Below, one piece after another: positions 17,708 through 25,810 of a DNA stretch of 64,000 bases. Location: contig JAJDUM010000118.1 in NCBI GenBank assembly GCA_022826645.1, forward strand, positions 18,048 to 82,047, written 5' to 3'. The notes under the pieces are model-generated. The model was not told the origin of the DNA and searched no databases. It worked only from the letters and a program-made list of their open reading frames with translations. Every line of letters starts with the position of its first letter. Position 1 is the first letter of the stretch. Made by a program: the position numbers and the translations under genes. Origin of the DNA: Candidatus Poribacteria bacterium. Its GTDB lineage: Bacteria > Poribacteria > WGA-4E > PCPOR2b.

Positions 17708-17748
17708 AAAAAAAGCCGTAGACAATGGGATTCGTATGCCTACGGCTT
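17708..17748 (-). terminator. Intrinsic terminator of the his/trp attenuator
   Basis: On the minus strand the arms AAGCCGTAG and CTACGGCTT (17740-17748 and 17713-17721) form a stable stem followed at once by a run of seven T (17714-17708). It sits 27 bases past the leader-peptide stop and about 110 bases before hisI, as expected for an attenuator. An alternative pairing is possible: GTGTGCCT (17787-17794) with AGGCATAC (17734-17741) would use part of the 5' arm and prevent the terminator. Confidence 0.85.
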
Positions 17749-17774
17749 CGGTTGCTAGATATGAGTCCAAACGT

Positions 17775-17876
17775 TTATCTCAGCAAAGGCACACTGCTCC
17801 CCTCAACACGATGCCACCACCAGTGCCAATGATGAGATGCAATTTGAAATTGTGGTTGTCGGTTAAGGGTTTGCAT
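17775..17876 (-). CDS. Attenuator leader peptide with consecutive His and Trp codons
   Basis: A 33-residue open frame from ATG 17876 to TAA 17775, too short for standard gene finders. Codons 15-22 read HHWHWWWH (bases 17834-17811), that is four His and four Trp codons in eight. A strong promoter lies upstream and a ribosome site (AGGAAG...GAAAGG) ends 5 bases before the ATG. An intrinsic terminator follows. The operon downstream holds one histidine gene (hisI) and two tryptophan genes (trpE, trpG). Ribosome stalling for lack of either amino acid should therefore allow readthrough. GGCAC inside the control codons (17823-17827) can pair with GTGCC of the proposed region 2, giving the usual protector hairpin. 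The arrangement is seen directly; the dual control is inferred. Confidence 0.88.
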   Translation of the reverse strand: MQTLNRQPQFQIASHHWHWWWHRVEGSSVPLLR

Positions 17877-17913
17877 AGTACCTTTCAACTTCCTATTTGC
17901 CAGAATACTTAAA

Positions 17914-17942
17914 AGCATATCATAAGCCAGTTTCGGTGTCAA
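17914..17942 (-). promoter_or_regulatory. Sigma-70-type promoter of the hisI-trpE-trpG operon
   Basis: On the minus strand TTGACA (17942-17937) and TATGCT (17919-17914) are separated by 17 bases, a near-consensus vegetative promoter. Transcription would start about 30 bases before the leader-peptide ATG. No obvious trp-repressor-type operator overlaps it, which fits control by attenuation. Confidence 0.82.
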
Positions 17943-17963
17943 GAAAATTCTAAGGCGGTGTTC

Positions 17964-18776
17964 TCATCCCAGTAACGGTTTCAAGAACTCAATACTGCGA
18001 CGTGCAATTGTCTCTGGATCCGGTTCAAAGTTGAATACCTCAGTCGAAAGATAACCGGTGTAATTAATCTCCTTCAACGCCTCGATAATCGGTGGATAAT
18101 CCACATTGCCGGAGCCGGGAAGATAGCCGTTATCGTCATTGGTATGGAAATGTGCCACATGTTCGGCGTATTCGCGAATCTGTGTGGGCATATCCAGATT
18201 TTCCGCGGCTGTACTTGTCACGTCAAGAATGATCTGGAAGTTTGGATTATCCACGGCTTTGACCATTTCTACCGCTGATGCTGGTGTATTGATAAAATTT
18301 GTGGCTTCACTTGTCAACGGTTCCATGCACAAGATGACATCTCGTTCTTGCGCAAAATCAGCGCACGCTGCGAAGATTTCTTGGGCATAGCTCCACGCCT
18401 GCTCTGGTGTGAGTGGATCGAGTATATTACGTTCATTGGGCGAACCGATGACCATAATCTTTCCATCCAGATCCGCACAACACGCGATCAGTTCGAGAAA
18501 ATAGTCCCGTGTTTTCTCGCGGATATCTGCATCGGGGTGGTTGACATGCAATCCCTTTGGGGAGACCAGTAGCCAGTGAAGCCCGGCGATTTCGATCTTT
18601 GCTGTCTCCGCCGATTTTCGGATGCGATCTCTTTCGGCTTGACTGATGTCCACCACCGATTCCGCGAGCGTGAAAGGTGCGAGCTCCACCGCATCGTAGC
18701 CGAGTTTGGCAGCACACAGAAAAATATCTTCGACCCCCCAATCCTCAAACATTTCGTTGCAGATAGCCAGTTTCAT
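17964..18776 (-). CDS. Sugar phosphate isomerase/epimerase (xylose isomerase-like TIM barrel)
   Basis: A 270-residue TIM-barrel protein of the AP endonuclease-2 / xylose isomerase-like family. Expected metal-ligand positions are LCMEPLTSEATNF (Glu near 145), IILDVTSTA (Asp near 180), HFHTNDDNGYLPG (His/Asp near 210) and GYLSTEVFNFEP (Glu near 245). Relatives isomerise or epimerise sugars and cyclitols. The substrate here is unknown. The end of this gene lies about 20 bases from the his/trp promoter on the same strand. Confidence 0.88.
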   Translation of the reverse strand: MKLAICNEMFEDWGVEDIFLCAAKLGYDAVELAPFTLAESVVDISQAERDRIRKSAETAKIEIAGLHWLLVSPKGLHVNHPDADIREKTRDYFLELIACCADLDGKIMVIGSPNERNILDPLTPEQAWSYAQEIFAACADFAQERDVILCMEPLTSEATNFINTPASAVEMVKAVDNPNFQIILDVTSTAAENLDMPTQIREYAEHVAHFHTNDDNGYLPGSGNVDYPPIIEALKEINYTGYLSTEVFNFEPDPETIARRSIEFLKPLLG

Positions 18777-18883
18777 GGCAAACTCCAGATTCCGTTTATG
18801 GTAGATTTTATAATTGCTTAGACACTATGAACGGGCAAGGTCAGGAACTTATTCACAGGGTTACGGCACACGGAGTGTGCCTA

Positions 18884-19486
18884 CTACAATAAAGGATCTT
18901 CCTTCCAACGCTGGATAAGATTTGTGTCAATGTCAAACTGATCCAGCACCTTCGTGATCACAAAATTTATCATATCATCAACTGTCTTGGGGAAGTGGTA
19001 AAAGCCGGGCATTGCAGGCAGTACCACCACACCAAGTCGGGAGAGCTTGAGCATATTTTCGAGGTGGATAGGACTGAGCGGCGTTTCACGAGGTACAAGG
19101 ACCAGTTTGCGCTGCTCCTTGATACAGACATCGGCAGCACGGTGGATGAGGTTTCGAGAGATACCAGACGCTATTGCGCCGACAGTTCCCATGCTGCACG
19201 GCGCAACGACCATACCGACGGTGCGGAAAGATCCGCTGGCAATTGACGCTCCGATATCGGAATGATGGTGATAAACCACCCGATCTGACGAATGGCCGAT
19301 GAGGGATTCAAGCTGGAAATCGTCTATATCCACGCGGATCTGTAATTCTTCCCACAACGCCCTTACACCGGAATCGGAAATTGTCAAGTGGATTTCATAG
19401 TCATCGAATTGCGTGAGGAGGTCGAGCAGACGTACACCGTAGATGACGGCACTTGCCCCTGTTATCCCAACAATTATACGCTTCAA
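18884..19486 (-). CDS. ubiX: Flavin prenyltransferase UbiX-like
   Basis: A 200-residue flavoprotein of the UbiX/Pad1 family, which attaches a dimethylallyl group to FMN and so makes the prenyl-FMN cofactor of UbiD-type decarboxylases. Seen are GITGASAVIYGVRLLDLL at the N terminus, the VVAPCSMGTVGAIASG segment near residue 115, RKLVLVPRETPLS near 145 and PAMPGFYHFPKTVDDM near 170. No ubiD is in the window, so its partner decarboxylase must be elsewhere. Orientation matches its neighbours. Confidence 0.92.
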   Translation of the reverse strand: MKRIIVGITGASAVIYGVRLLDLLTQFDDYEIHLTISDSGVRALWEELQIRVDIDDFQLESLIGHSSDRVVYHHHSDIGASIASGSFRTVGMVVAPCSMGTVGAIASGISRNLIHRAADVCIKEQRKLVLVPRETPLSPIHLENMLKLSRLGVVVLPAMPGFYHFPKTVDDMINFVITKVLDQFDIDTNLIQRWKEDPLL

Positions 19487-19584
19487 ACACCCCTCCCAGC
19501 TTCGTAAGGTGTAATGTGTGAAAAGCCGATGTGCCCTTCAAGCAGTCTGTCGAAAATTGAAGGGAACAATCTGTCCCGCCCTTT

Positions 19585-19803
19585 TCACACCCACCTCTCC
19601 TTCAGATCCGATTCATTATAGATCGGGTTCTCATTGTCTTCAATATCACGCATCGCGGTAGCCAATGAAAGATGTGACCAATCCAAATCCTCTTTTCGCA
19701 CACTTTGGCGCTGCGTTAGAAATTGAATAAAATCCAGTGCTTCTGCTTGCAACGGTTCAGGTAACCTCTGAATTTGTTCGTGAATCCTCTCAGCAGTAGT
19801 CAT
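19585..19803 (-). CDS. DUF2281-like small protein (orphan antitoxin-like)
   Basis: A 72-residue acidic protein. The N-terminal ERIHEQIQRLPEPLQAEALDF pattern resembles DUF2281 proteins, often the antitoxin-like partner of small toxins. A good AGGAGG ribosome site precedes the ATG. No PIN or RelE-type toxin gene follows in the 98 bases before ubiX, so it appears to have lost its partner or to act alone. It starts 24 bases after the end of the LarA-like gene. Confidence 0.65.
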   Translation of the reverse strand: MTTAERIHEQIQRLPEPLQAEALDFIQFLTQRQSVRKEDLDWSHLSLATAMRDIEDNENPIYNESDLKERWV

Positions 19804-19826
19804 AATAGCCTCCTGATAGAGGAACG

Positions 19827-21089
19827 TTACTCTTCATGAAACGCCGGCAGGTTGCCGTCTGCATTAAACGCTAAAGGCTTCAGTTCGCCGGTAACCTCCA
19901 GATCGGTGCGGAGCTTTGCGTCTTCAAGCAGCGCTTCGGAGATATCCACTTCCCCTAGACCGAGGGTGCTTTCAATTCGCACTACTTTTGATTCTTCGGG
20001 TGGGGTTAGTCCAACTGTATTCAGTGCAACCTCGATAGCCTCTCTGTCTGTATCGTAGTAGAAGGGCGTTTTCGACTTCTGCGGTCCCATCCCGGTGATG
20101 CCGTTCATATACGTCGCATGGCGATCCATCTTTTCCACAAGGCGCGTCGTGGTGAAGTCTGCCAACCCAACGCCTGTTGCGTTACCGTCACTGTCGTCTG
20201 TCAGATCTCGGACAAAGATTCGCACAATCGCGGGTTTTTCTGGTTCCGGTTCAAGGATCTGCATCATACGACCGATGATGTTCGTATCCATGCCGGTTCC
20301 ACTGATGTTCTTGCCCATCCAATCCACAATTAAGAGATCGAAAGCATCAAACGGTAGGCGTCCCATCAGCGACTTGGATTCGACGAGGAGTTCGCGTTCG
20401 CGACGCATAATCTCATCGGCACGCATCGCGGCAACTTTCGCTGTATCCTCGTGTGCGTTTTCGACCAGTCCAACGCCAAAGGCAACCTTACCAGCATCTA
20501 TGAGCAAACCGGTAACCGTTCGGATGATATGCTCAAACCCGTAGTGGAAGAAGGCGCGGTGGTACATATTCGCACCGTGCTGCTTGCCGAACCCGATCGT
20601 CAACATCTTCAGGGTGCCGCTCTCAACCGTGCCTCTGAAATCGGTGTGTGCTTTGATCCGATTGATTGGAACAATGTGATCTGCGTTGGCAGCGTGGGTA
20701 TCAAGGAATACCGGCAACTCATCGGCGGTCTGACCGATTTCAACAACCTCCATCGTTGCCTTGATGGGCACACCGACCGTCTCTTCGGTTACGCCGTAGT
20801 GTTCCAATACGGCTCGCTGTCCTTCTGCGGTTGCACCGCCGTGGCTTCCCATAGCTGGCACAACAAACGGTTTTGCACCGATGTCCTTGAGGTAATCTGC
20901 TGTTGCTTTAATGACGACGGCAATGTTTGCAACCCCGCGGCTGCCGCCGCCGATAGCGACACTATCCCCTTTGCCGACAATTGATGCTGTGCCGATCTGA
21001 TCCAATTCCGCTCTAACTGCTGCGGGTAGATCTGCAACGACAGGGGCGTCGAAATGCTGTTTTATACGAACCATTTTTGGTAATGCCAT
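19827..21089 (-). CDS. LarA-like (DUF2088) protein, lactate racemase N-domain family
   Basis: A 420-residue protein. The ATG at 21089 (MALPKMVRIKQHFD) has a GGAGG ribosome site; a longer frame reaching 21152 lacks one. The segments VAIGGGSRGVANI, VPAMGSHGGATAEGQ (about residue 85), VPINRIKAHTDFRGTVESG (about 160) and GFGKQHGAN match the DUF2088/LarA N-terminal fold. The nickel-pincer enzyme lactate racemase has an HxxH pair that is only partly recognisable here, so racemase activity is uncertain. Members in this phylum are often annotated as iron-sulfur-binding hydrolases; the function should be held open. Confidence 0.75.
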   Translation of the reverse strand: MALPKMVRIKQHFDAPVVADLPAAVRAELDQIGTASIVGKGDSVAIGGGSRGVANIAVVIKATADYLKDIGAKPFVVPAMGSHGGATAEGQRAVLEHYGVTEETVGVPIKATMEVVEIGQTADELPVFLDTHAANADHIVPINRIKAHTDFRGTVESGTLKMLTIGFGKQHGANMYHRAFFHYGFEHIIRTVTGLLIDAGKVAFGVGLVENAHEDTAKVAAMRADEIMRRERELLVESKSLMGRLPFDAFDLLIVDWMGKNISGTGMDTNIIGRMMQILEPEPEKPAIVRIFVRDLTDDSDGNATGVGLADFTTTRLVEKMDRHATYMNGITGMGPQKSKTPFYYDTDREAIEVALNTVGLTPPEESKVVRIESTLGLGEVDISEALLEDAKLRTDLEVTGELKPLAFNADGNLPAFHEE

Positions 21090-21290
21090 GCTTAGTCCTC
21101 CATATCTGCGAAATGTTGCTACCATGTTACCAGAAGTTAAGATAGATAACAAGAGAGAAATGTGACGTGCGTGGAACAGAAGGCAGGAATCGGTTCAGCC
21201 GAAGCGATAGCAGCGTCAATATGTTGTCGTTCCGATCCTGTATCTCCTTAGTCCTTGCTACCTTACAAAGGGTGAATTGGAAAGAGCAAA

Positions 21291-22871
21291 CTATGTTACA
21301 CTCAAACTCACCCGCTCGAGCTTTCCTGATTCAATCTGTAAGTCACGCCAATCGGAATCTGCATCCGGTTTCACTTTCGATCGCCAAGAAAAGGATACCG
21401 TTGAATCGCCACCATTATAGAATACCACATCCCCGTAACCCTCCATAGGCGGTCGTGTCAGTGATAGGAGATATTCAGGTAGGCGATGCTCACCGGCGTC
21501 CGTCCGCACTTCCAACATCGGTACAACCGCGCTCTGGATTTCACGTGTGCCGAGTAGTAGCGGACCGTAGCACGAGGTGACAACTCCGTGTCCCCAATTC
21601 CGTCCATGTCCTGCTGCGACTGAGCAGACGGCACCGCCCATATCCGCATGTTCCCTGCCGCCGCGAAGCACTCTTCGTGCGATCTTCAGGCGTGTTGACG
21701 CGCCTCGGAATGCCCGCATAGCAAACTCCGGGTTACCGCTGAGTTGGTAAGCGAGGGTCATCGCTGCGGTCGATGGTTCGCGGATCGGCTGCACCGAACC
21801 GTCGTCGGACCATTCCCCCCAATACGCCATATCTGCTCGACGACCGACGCCCAATTCCCGTCGGCGGACCTCCTGCGGAAAGATGAGCGCTAGGTGCTGT
21901 GGTACAGGTGGCAAGCCTACCAATTGACCGCGAATGAGCTGATCAAAAGTTGTATCATCGAATGTGCGACGATAGTAACTGATTGCGGCGGCAGCGGGGT
22001 CGTGGTAGGGGTCAAGTACGGATTCAACGAGTGGTTCTACAATCCGCTTTGCAGCATCTTTGAAAGCCGTGTCTCCCGATAGATGGTAGAGATCTCCCAA
22101 TGCATAGATCGCACCGGAGGCGAGCAGATTTTCGATTCCTGCCAACGGATCGCCTCCGAGGTGATGCGTACCGTGAGCCGCTATCCGATGTAGTTTTTTC
22201 TCCTCAACTTCGGCTTCGCCCACACCATTTCCATCCAAATCCCAGAGCAGTGGCATCGGCGATTCAGCAGCGATGATCCGCTCTGCCCGTTTCCGACCAT
22301 ATCGCAACGACCAATCGAGGTAACGTTGCTCTCCTGTGATTCGATATGCGGCAACGGCGATATGGATGAATCGGAAGTGTTCGGCTAACTCATACGCGGA
22401 CGCTGCGTCATTATCAACCGTTCGACTTCCGATGAAATAGCCAACAAAGTTATCCCGATCATAGTCGTACCAAGCGGGGATCTCCTCCACCCAATTCCCG
22501 ATATGCTCAGCGGCATCGGTCAGCATCGAACGCGCTTCCTGATCGTCCGGCACAAGATCAATGTATCGCGGCAGAAATAGCAGAAATGGCTCCGTGCCGT
22601 GATGCGCTTCCGCCTCTGGTTCATAGCCGTGCAGACATTCGCGTTCAACCCAACCCGCTAATGCGGATTTCAGGTCGTGGAAATGTTTCAAAACCGTTTT
22701 GTCGCCGGTCACAAGGTAGTGAGGAAACCACGCTAGGGCGTAATTCGCTTCATCTTCGCCGCCGCCGTTTGGGCCGGGCGGGTCAAGTGCCATACTCTGC
22801 TTCAGCCACCGATCCATCTCCTCGCGGAGATCTACGTAGTATTTATAGCATTCTTTAAGGATGTCGTCCAT
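21291..22871 (-). CDS. Uncharacterised protein, probable alpha/alpha-toroid glycosidase-like
   Basis: A 526-residue soluble protein not assigned to a named family. It is rich in helices with repeated Trp/Tyr/His-containing motifs (ANYALAWFPHYLVTGDKTVL, RIAAHGTHHLGGDPLAGIENLL, SGAIYALGDLYHLSGDTAF) spaced as in six-hairpin glycosidase or polysaccharide-lyase toroids. No signal peptide is evident. It follows a desaturase gene on the same strand with a 22-base gap. A role in breakdown of oligosaccharides is only an inference from fold-like patterns. Confidence 0.6.
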   Translation of the reverse strand: MDDILKECYKYYVDLREEMDRWLKQSMALDPPGPNGGGEDEANYALAWFPHYLVTGDKTVLKHFHDLKSALAGWVERECLHGYEPEAEAHHGTEPFLLFLPRYIDLVPDDQEARSMLTDAAEHIGNWVEEIPAWYDYDRDNFVGYFIGSRTVDNDAASAYELAEHFRFIHIAVAAYRITGEQRYLDWSLRYGRKRAERIIAAESPMPLLWDLDGNGVGEAEVEEKKLHRIAAHGTHHLGGDPLAGIENLLASGAIYALGDLYHLSGDTAFKDAAKRIVEPLVESVLDPYHDPAAAAISYYRRTFDDTTFDQLIRGQLVGLPPVPQHLALIFPQEVRRRELGVGRRADMAYWGEWSDDGSVQPIREPSTAAMTLAYQLSGNPEFAMRAFRGASTRLKIARRVLRGGREHADMGGAVCSVAAGHGRNWGHGVVTSCYGPLLLGTREIQSAVVPMLEVRTDAGEHRLPEYLLSLTRPPMEGYGDVVFYNGGDSTVSFSWRSKVKPDADSDWRDLQIESGKLERVSLSVT

Positions 22872-22893
22872 TAGGTCCTCTCACAGGTTAAGG

Positions 22894-23907
22894 TCAAGCG
22901 CCTGATGGTAACGGCAATTCAGGCGTGTACTGATATTCCGGATCCGTCTCCTGTATCTTCAGGATTGTAATGATCTCTTTCCAGGTTTGATAAAGACCGA
23001 CCGGACAACGCGGGAGTTCATGTTTAATCAGCCTATGTAGTTTCCCGAGGTTGTAGCATGGGACTGCGGCGTACATGTGGTGTTCTATGTGAAAATTCAT
23101 GTGCCAGTATAGGAACTGAACCAACGGATTCAGCGTAATTGTCCGGCAGCAGAGCCGGAAATCCGGCACATTATCTGTAAGCCCTACATGCTGAGTGGTG
23201 TTGCAGAGGAAGAGGAGCCAGCCACCATACGCCGGAGCCAGCGTGATAAGGACCGGCACTAACCAGAGACCGAAGTAGAGTGAGACACCAAGGATCAGAG
23301 CGTGACCCACGAGTTGGGTGCGAGCCCAGTTAAATAACTCTCGGCGTTTCTCCACTTCCGATTCAGGGAACATGACTGTTGCTTCGTGATCGTCCAGCTT
23401 ACCGAAACTGAGCCGAATGATCGACTTCCATCGCGCGTAGAATCCCCACGGATTCACAACCGCACTTTTCAGAAAGCCGGTGAACGTCAATTTTACCGGG
23501 AACACGACTTCATAATCGTCCGGAGGGTGCAGGGTATATTTGTGATGTTCGGAATGGCTCGCCCAAAACCGAACGTGGTTATACGCACCAAGAAAGCTAA
23601 AGATTCGCAGGAAGAAGACGTTCAAGAATCTGGTCTTAAAAACCGAGTTATGACATAGTTCATGAAATCCGTTCAGGAGGAACGCCCACATAGTTCCATG
23701 GAGGAATAGGATCACCAGCAGTACCGGTAGGGGTAGGTTCGCTGCGGCGTAGAAGGCACCGGTTCCGCTTAGTGCAAGCAATCCAAGGTGACCGAGGGTT
23801 TGAAGCATTCCTTTCCAGTCGCTTCGCTGGTTCAGGGACCTAAACACTTCACGGTCAATCTGCGGTCTATACCAATTAATCTTTCGTTGATCTGTGTCAT
23901 TGCTCAT
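22894..23907 (-). CDS. Fatty acid desaturase family protein
   Basis: A 337-residue membrane di-iron desaturase. All three His boxes are present: HELCHN (HxxxH, about residue 85), HSEHHKY (HxxHH, about 120) and HIEHHMY (HxxHH, about 275). Hydrophobic pairs lie between them (LALSGTGAFYAAANLPLPVLLVILFL region and VGHALILGVSLYFGLWLVPVLITLA region). ATG 23907 (MSNDTDQ) has an AGGAAA ribosome site; a longer frame to 23967 is less likely. The enzyme inserts a double bond or hydroxyl in a lipid chain. Its neighbour is the toroid-like protein. Confidence 0.88.
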   Translation of the reverse strand: MSNDTDQRKINWYRPQIDREVFRSLNQRSDWKGMLQTLGHLGLLALSGTGAFYAAANLPLPVLLVILFLHGTMWAFLLNGFHELCHNSVFKTRFLNVFFLRIFSFLGAYNHVRFWASHSEHHKYTLHPPDDYEVVFPVKLTFTGFLKSAVVNPWGFYARWKSIIRLSFGKLDDHEATVMFPESEVEKRRELFNWARTQLVGHALILGVSLYFGLWLVPVLITLAPAYGGWLLFLCNTTQHVGLTDNVPDFRLCCRTITLNPLVQFLYWHMNFHIEHHMYAAVPCYNLGKLHRLIKHELPRCPVGLYQTWKEIITILKIQETDPEYQYTPELPLPSGA

Positions 23908-24002
23908 ACAGCGTGTTTCCTTTCGGTTCACTAACATTTGTATCACATTGTCTGCGGTGAGAACCAAATTTCTTACACATACTCGTTCTATTATACACTG
24001 GA

Positions 24003-25094
24003 TTAGAAGCGGATGAGTCCGCGTGCGACCTCCCCATTGAGCATGTCACTGAACGCCTCATTCACCTCTTCTAATTGATAGGTTCGGGTAATCAGTTCGT
24101 CCAACTTGAGCAGACCCGCCCGGTAAAGTGCAAGCAAACGTGGCATGTCGTAGCGGGGACGCGCCGAACCGTAGTTGCTGCCCATTATCGTTTTTTCGCC
24201 CCAGAACACAATCCCTGCATCAAGCGAGAGCGGCTCAAGCGGTGGAGCGCCCACCCAAATAGCCTTTCCTCGATTTCGTATTGCCTGCACTGTTTGCTCA
24301 TAGGTGGTGCGTGTGCCGATCGCTTCAAAAGCATAATCTGCGCCTAAGTCATCCGTCAAGGCTTGGATCTCTGGAATCGGGTCGATGTCGCTGGCGTTAA
24401 TTGTATGCGTGGCACCAAACTGACGCGCCATTTCCAGCTTTGAATCCACCAGATCAACCACAATAATTTTCTCAGCACCGGCGATCGCTGCCCCCTGAAC
24501 AACGTTTAAGCCAATACCGCCCGCACCAAAGAGCACAACGCTGCTACCCGGACGAACTTGCGCGGTATTGGTCGCTGCACAAACCCCCGTTGTGACACTA
24601 CAACCGATGAGGGCAGCCGTATCCAGCGGGATGTCGTTCTCAATAGGGATAGCGCACTCTTGTGGAATTACGCTGTATTCGGCAAAGGAAGCCACCATAC
24701 CAAAGTGGTGGATGGGCACCCCGTTCTTTTTATAGCGTGTCGTGCCATCAAGCAGGCGGCCACGTCCTCCCTTTCTTGCTGTCAAACAGAGGTTGCCGTA
24801 CCCCTGCGTGCAGTAACTACAGTGACCGCACGATGGAACCCATGAGAGAATCACATGATCACCCGGTTTCACTAACGTAACACCGGGGCCGACCTCCTCA
24901 ACAACACCAGCCCCTTCGTCCCCCAACACAGCGGGAAACGGGATGCTCAACATGCCGGTGACTGCGTGGTAGCAGCTATGACAAACCCCGGTCGCTGCAA
25001 TCTTGACGACAATTTCTCCCGCTTTGGGACCTTCCATCTCAATATCTTCGACGACAACCGGTTGGTTCAGTCCATATAGGACAGCAGCTTTCAT
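24003..25094 (-). CDS. Zinc-dependent alcohol dehydrogenase, MDR superfamily
   Basis: A 363-residue medium-chain dehydrogenase resembling class III and NDMA-type alcohol dehydrogenases. The catalytic zinc Cys is in GVCHSCYHAVTG (about residue 37). The usual GHE is GDEGAGVVEEVG (His to Asp). The structural zinc Cys set is in CGHCSYCTQGYGNLC (about 95-109). The NAD site reads GAGGIGLNVVQGA (about 195). It should oxidise an alcohol or aldehyde. The Asp at the catalytic zinc position is found in some relatives and is a variant, not a proven loss. Confidence 0.92.
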   Translation of the reverse strand: MKAAVLYGLNQPVVVEDIEMEGPKAGEIVVKIAATGVCHSCYHAVTGMLSIPFPAVLGDEGAGVVEEVGPGVTLVKPGDHVILSWVPSCGHCSYCTQGYGNLCLTARKGGRGRLLDGTTRYKKNGVPIHHFGMVASFAEYSVIPQECAIPIENDIPLDTAALIGCSVTTGVCAATNTAQVRPGSSVVLFGAGGIGLNVVQGAAIAGAEKIIVVDLVDSKLEMARQFGATHTINASDIDPIPEIQALTDDLGADYAFEAIGTRTTYEQTVQAIRNRGKAIWVGAPPLEPLSLDAGIVFWGEKTIMGSNYGSARPRYDMPRLLALYRAGLLKLDELITRTYQLEEVNEAFSDMLNGEVARGLIRF

Positions 25095-25150
25095 GACGTT
25101 TCCTCCGGTAGTGGACTATTCCCCAATTTCCCTTTATCTGTAATGATAAG

Positions 25151-25471
25151 CTAGGACTCAATGTAAACAACTTGATGAGGTCGAATGGACAGCAGCATTT
25201 TGCGTAACTTCAATATCATCGGCAGAATTGTTTCCAGTCGATTGTTGGGCGCGACAAGTACTACTACTGCAATATTAAATCGGCTAAGATTCTATTGGTA
25301 TTCAATGTTCTGATCGGCAGTTACCCAAACATCAAACTCGTTTTCTGCTACACGAAGCAATTCACCATTTTTCATGCCTGACCAGCCTTTTTCTTGAACC
25401 ATAAAAACAGTATGGTTCGGTAATTCTCTTTTTAATTTTTTAGGCAGACATTCGTCAATGAGAATTCGCAT
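25151..25471 (-). pseudogene. DUF5615-like (PIN-like) toxin with in-frame TAG
   Basis: A 106-codon frame that starts at ATG 25471, overlaps the DUF433 gene by 17 bases, and is interrupted by TAG at codon 60 (25294-25292). The start MRILIDECLPKKLKRELP and the middle VWVTADQNIEYQ match the small PIN-like DUF5615 toxins. After the stop the same frame continues with NLSRFNIAVVVLVAPNN and ends at TAG 25151, which is family-like. The Q(stop)N context suggests CAG changed to TAG. It is either an inactivated toxin or a base error. Confidence 0.75.
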
Positions 25472-25706
25472 ATACTTGTGTTAGCAGCATCTCCTTTGCT
25501 AGCTCCAACATTTGGATAGCTTGGTCACGACTTACGGAGGGAAAATCATCTAGGAATTCGTCAAGGCTATCACCAGCTTCCAAATAGTCAATCAGGTTTT
25601 TGATGGGAACGCGAGTGCTTTTAAACACAGGTGTGCCAGAAAGAATTTCATCATCGGATGTGATAACACTGTCCACCGCTATCGTTTTTAGTTTTTTAGG
25701 TTCCAT
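25455..25706 (-). CDS. DUF433 family antitoxin
   Basis: An 83-residue DUF433 protein, a small winged-helix-like antitoxin usually encoded before a DUF5615 PIN-like toxin. The family core is visible in DDEILSGTPVFKSTRVPIKNLIDYLEAGDSLDEFLDDFPSVSRDQ (about residues 18-62). A GGAGG ribosome site precedes the ATG. The gene overlaps its toxin partner, which carries a nonsense codon, so this antitoxin may now be free of its toxin. Confidence 0.87.
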   Translation of the reverse strand: MEPKKLKTIAVDSVITSDDEILSGTPVFKSTRVPIKNLIDYLEAGDSLDEFLDDFPSVSRDQAIQMLELAKEMLLTQVYANSH

Positions 25707-25810
25707 AGTTTACCACCTCCTCGGTGATCTCACTTTATCAATAGAGCTGTCATCTCACAGTTTAGGTATTAAGAATTAGTCTGTTTTTGAAAATCGCCTA
25801 CAGAGCAAGT

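Noticed and set aside
19827..21152. LarA-like protein start at 21152
   Set aside because: The extra 21 residues do not match the family, while ATG 21089 has a GGAGG ribosome site at proper distance.
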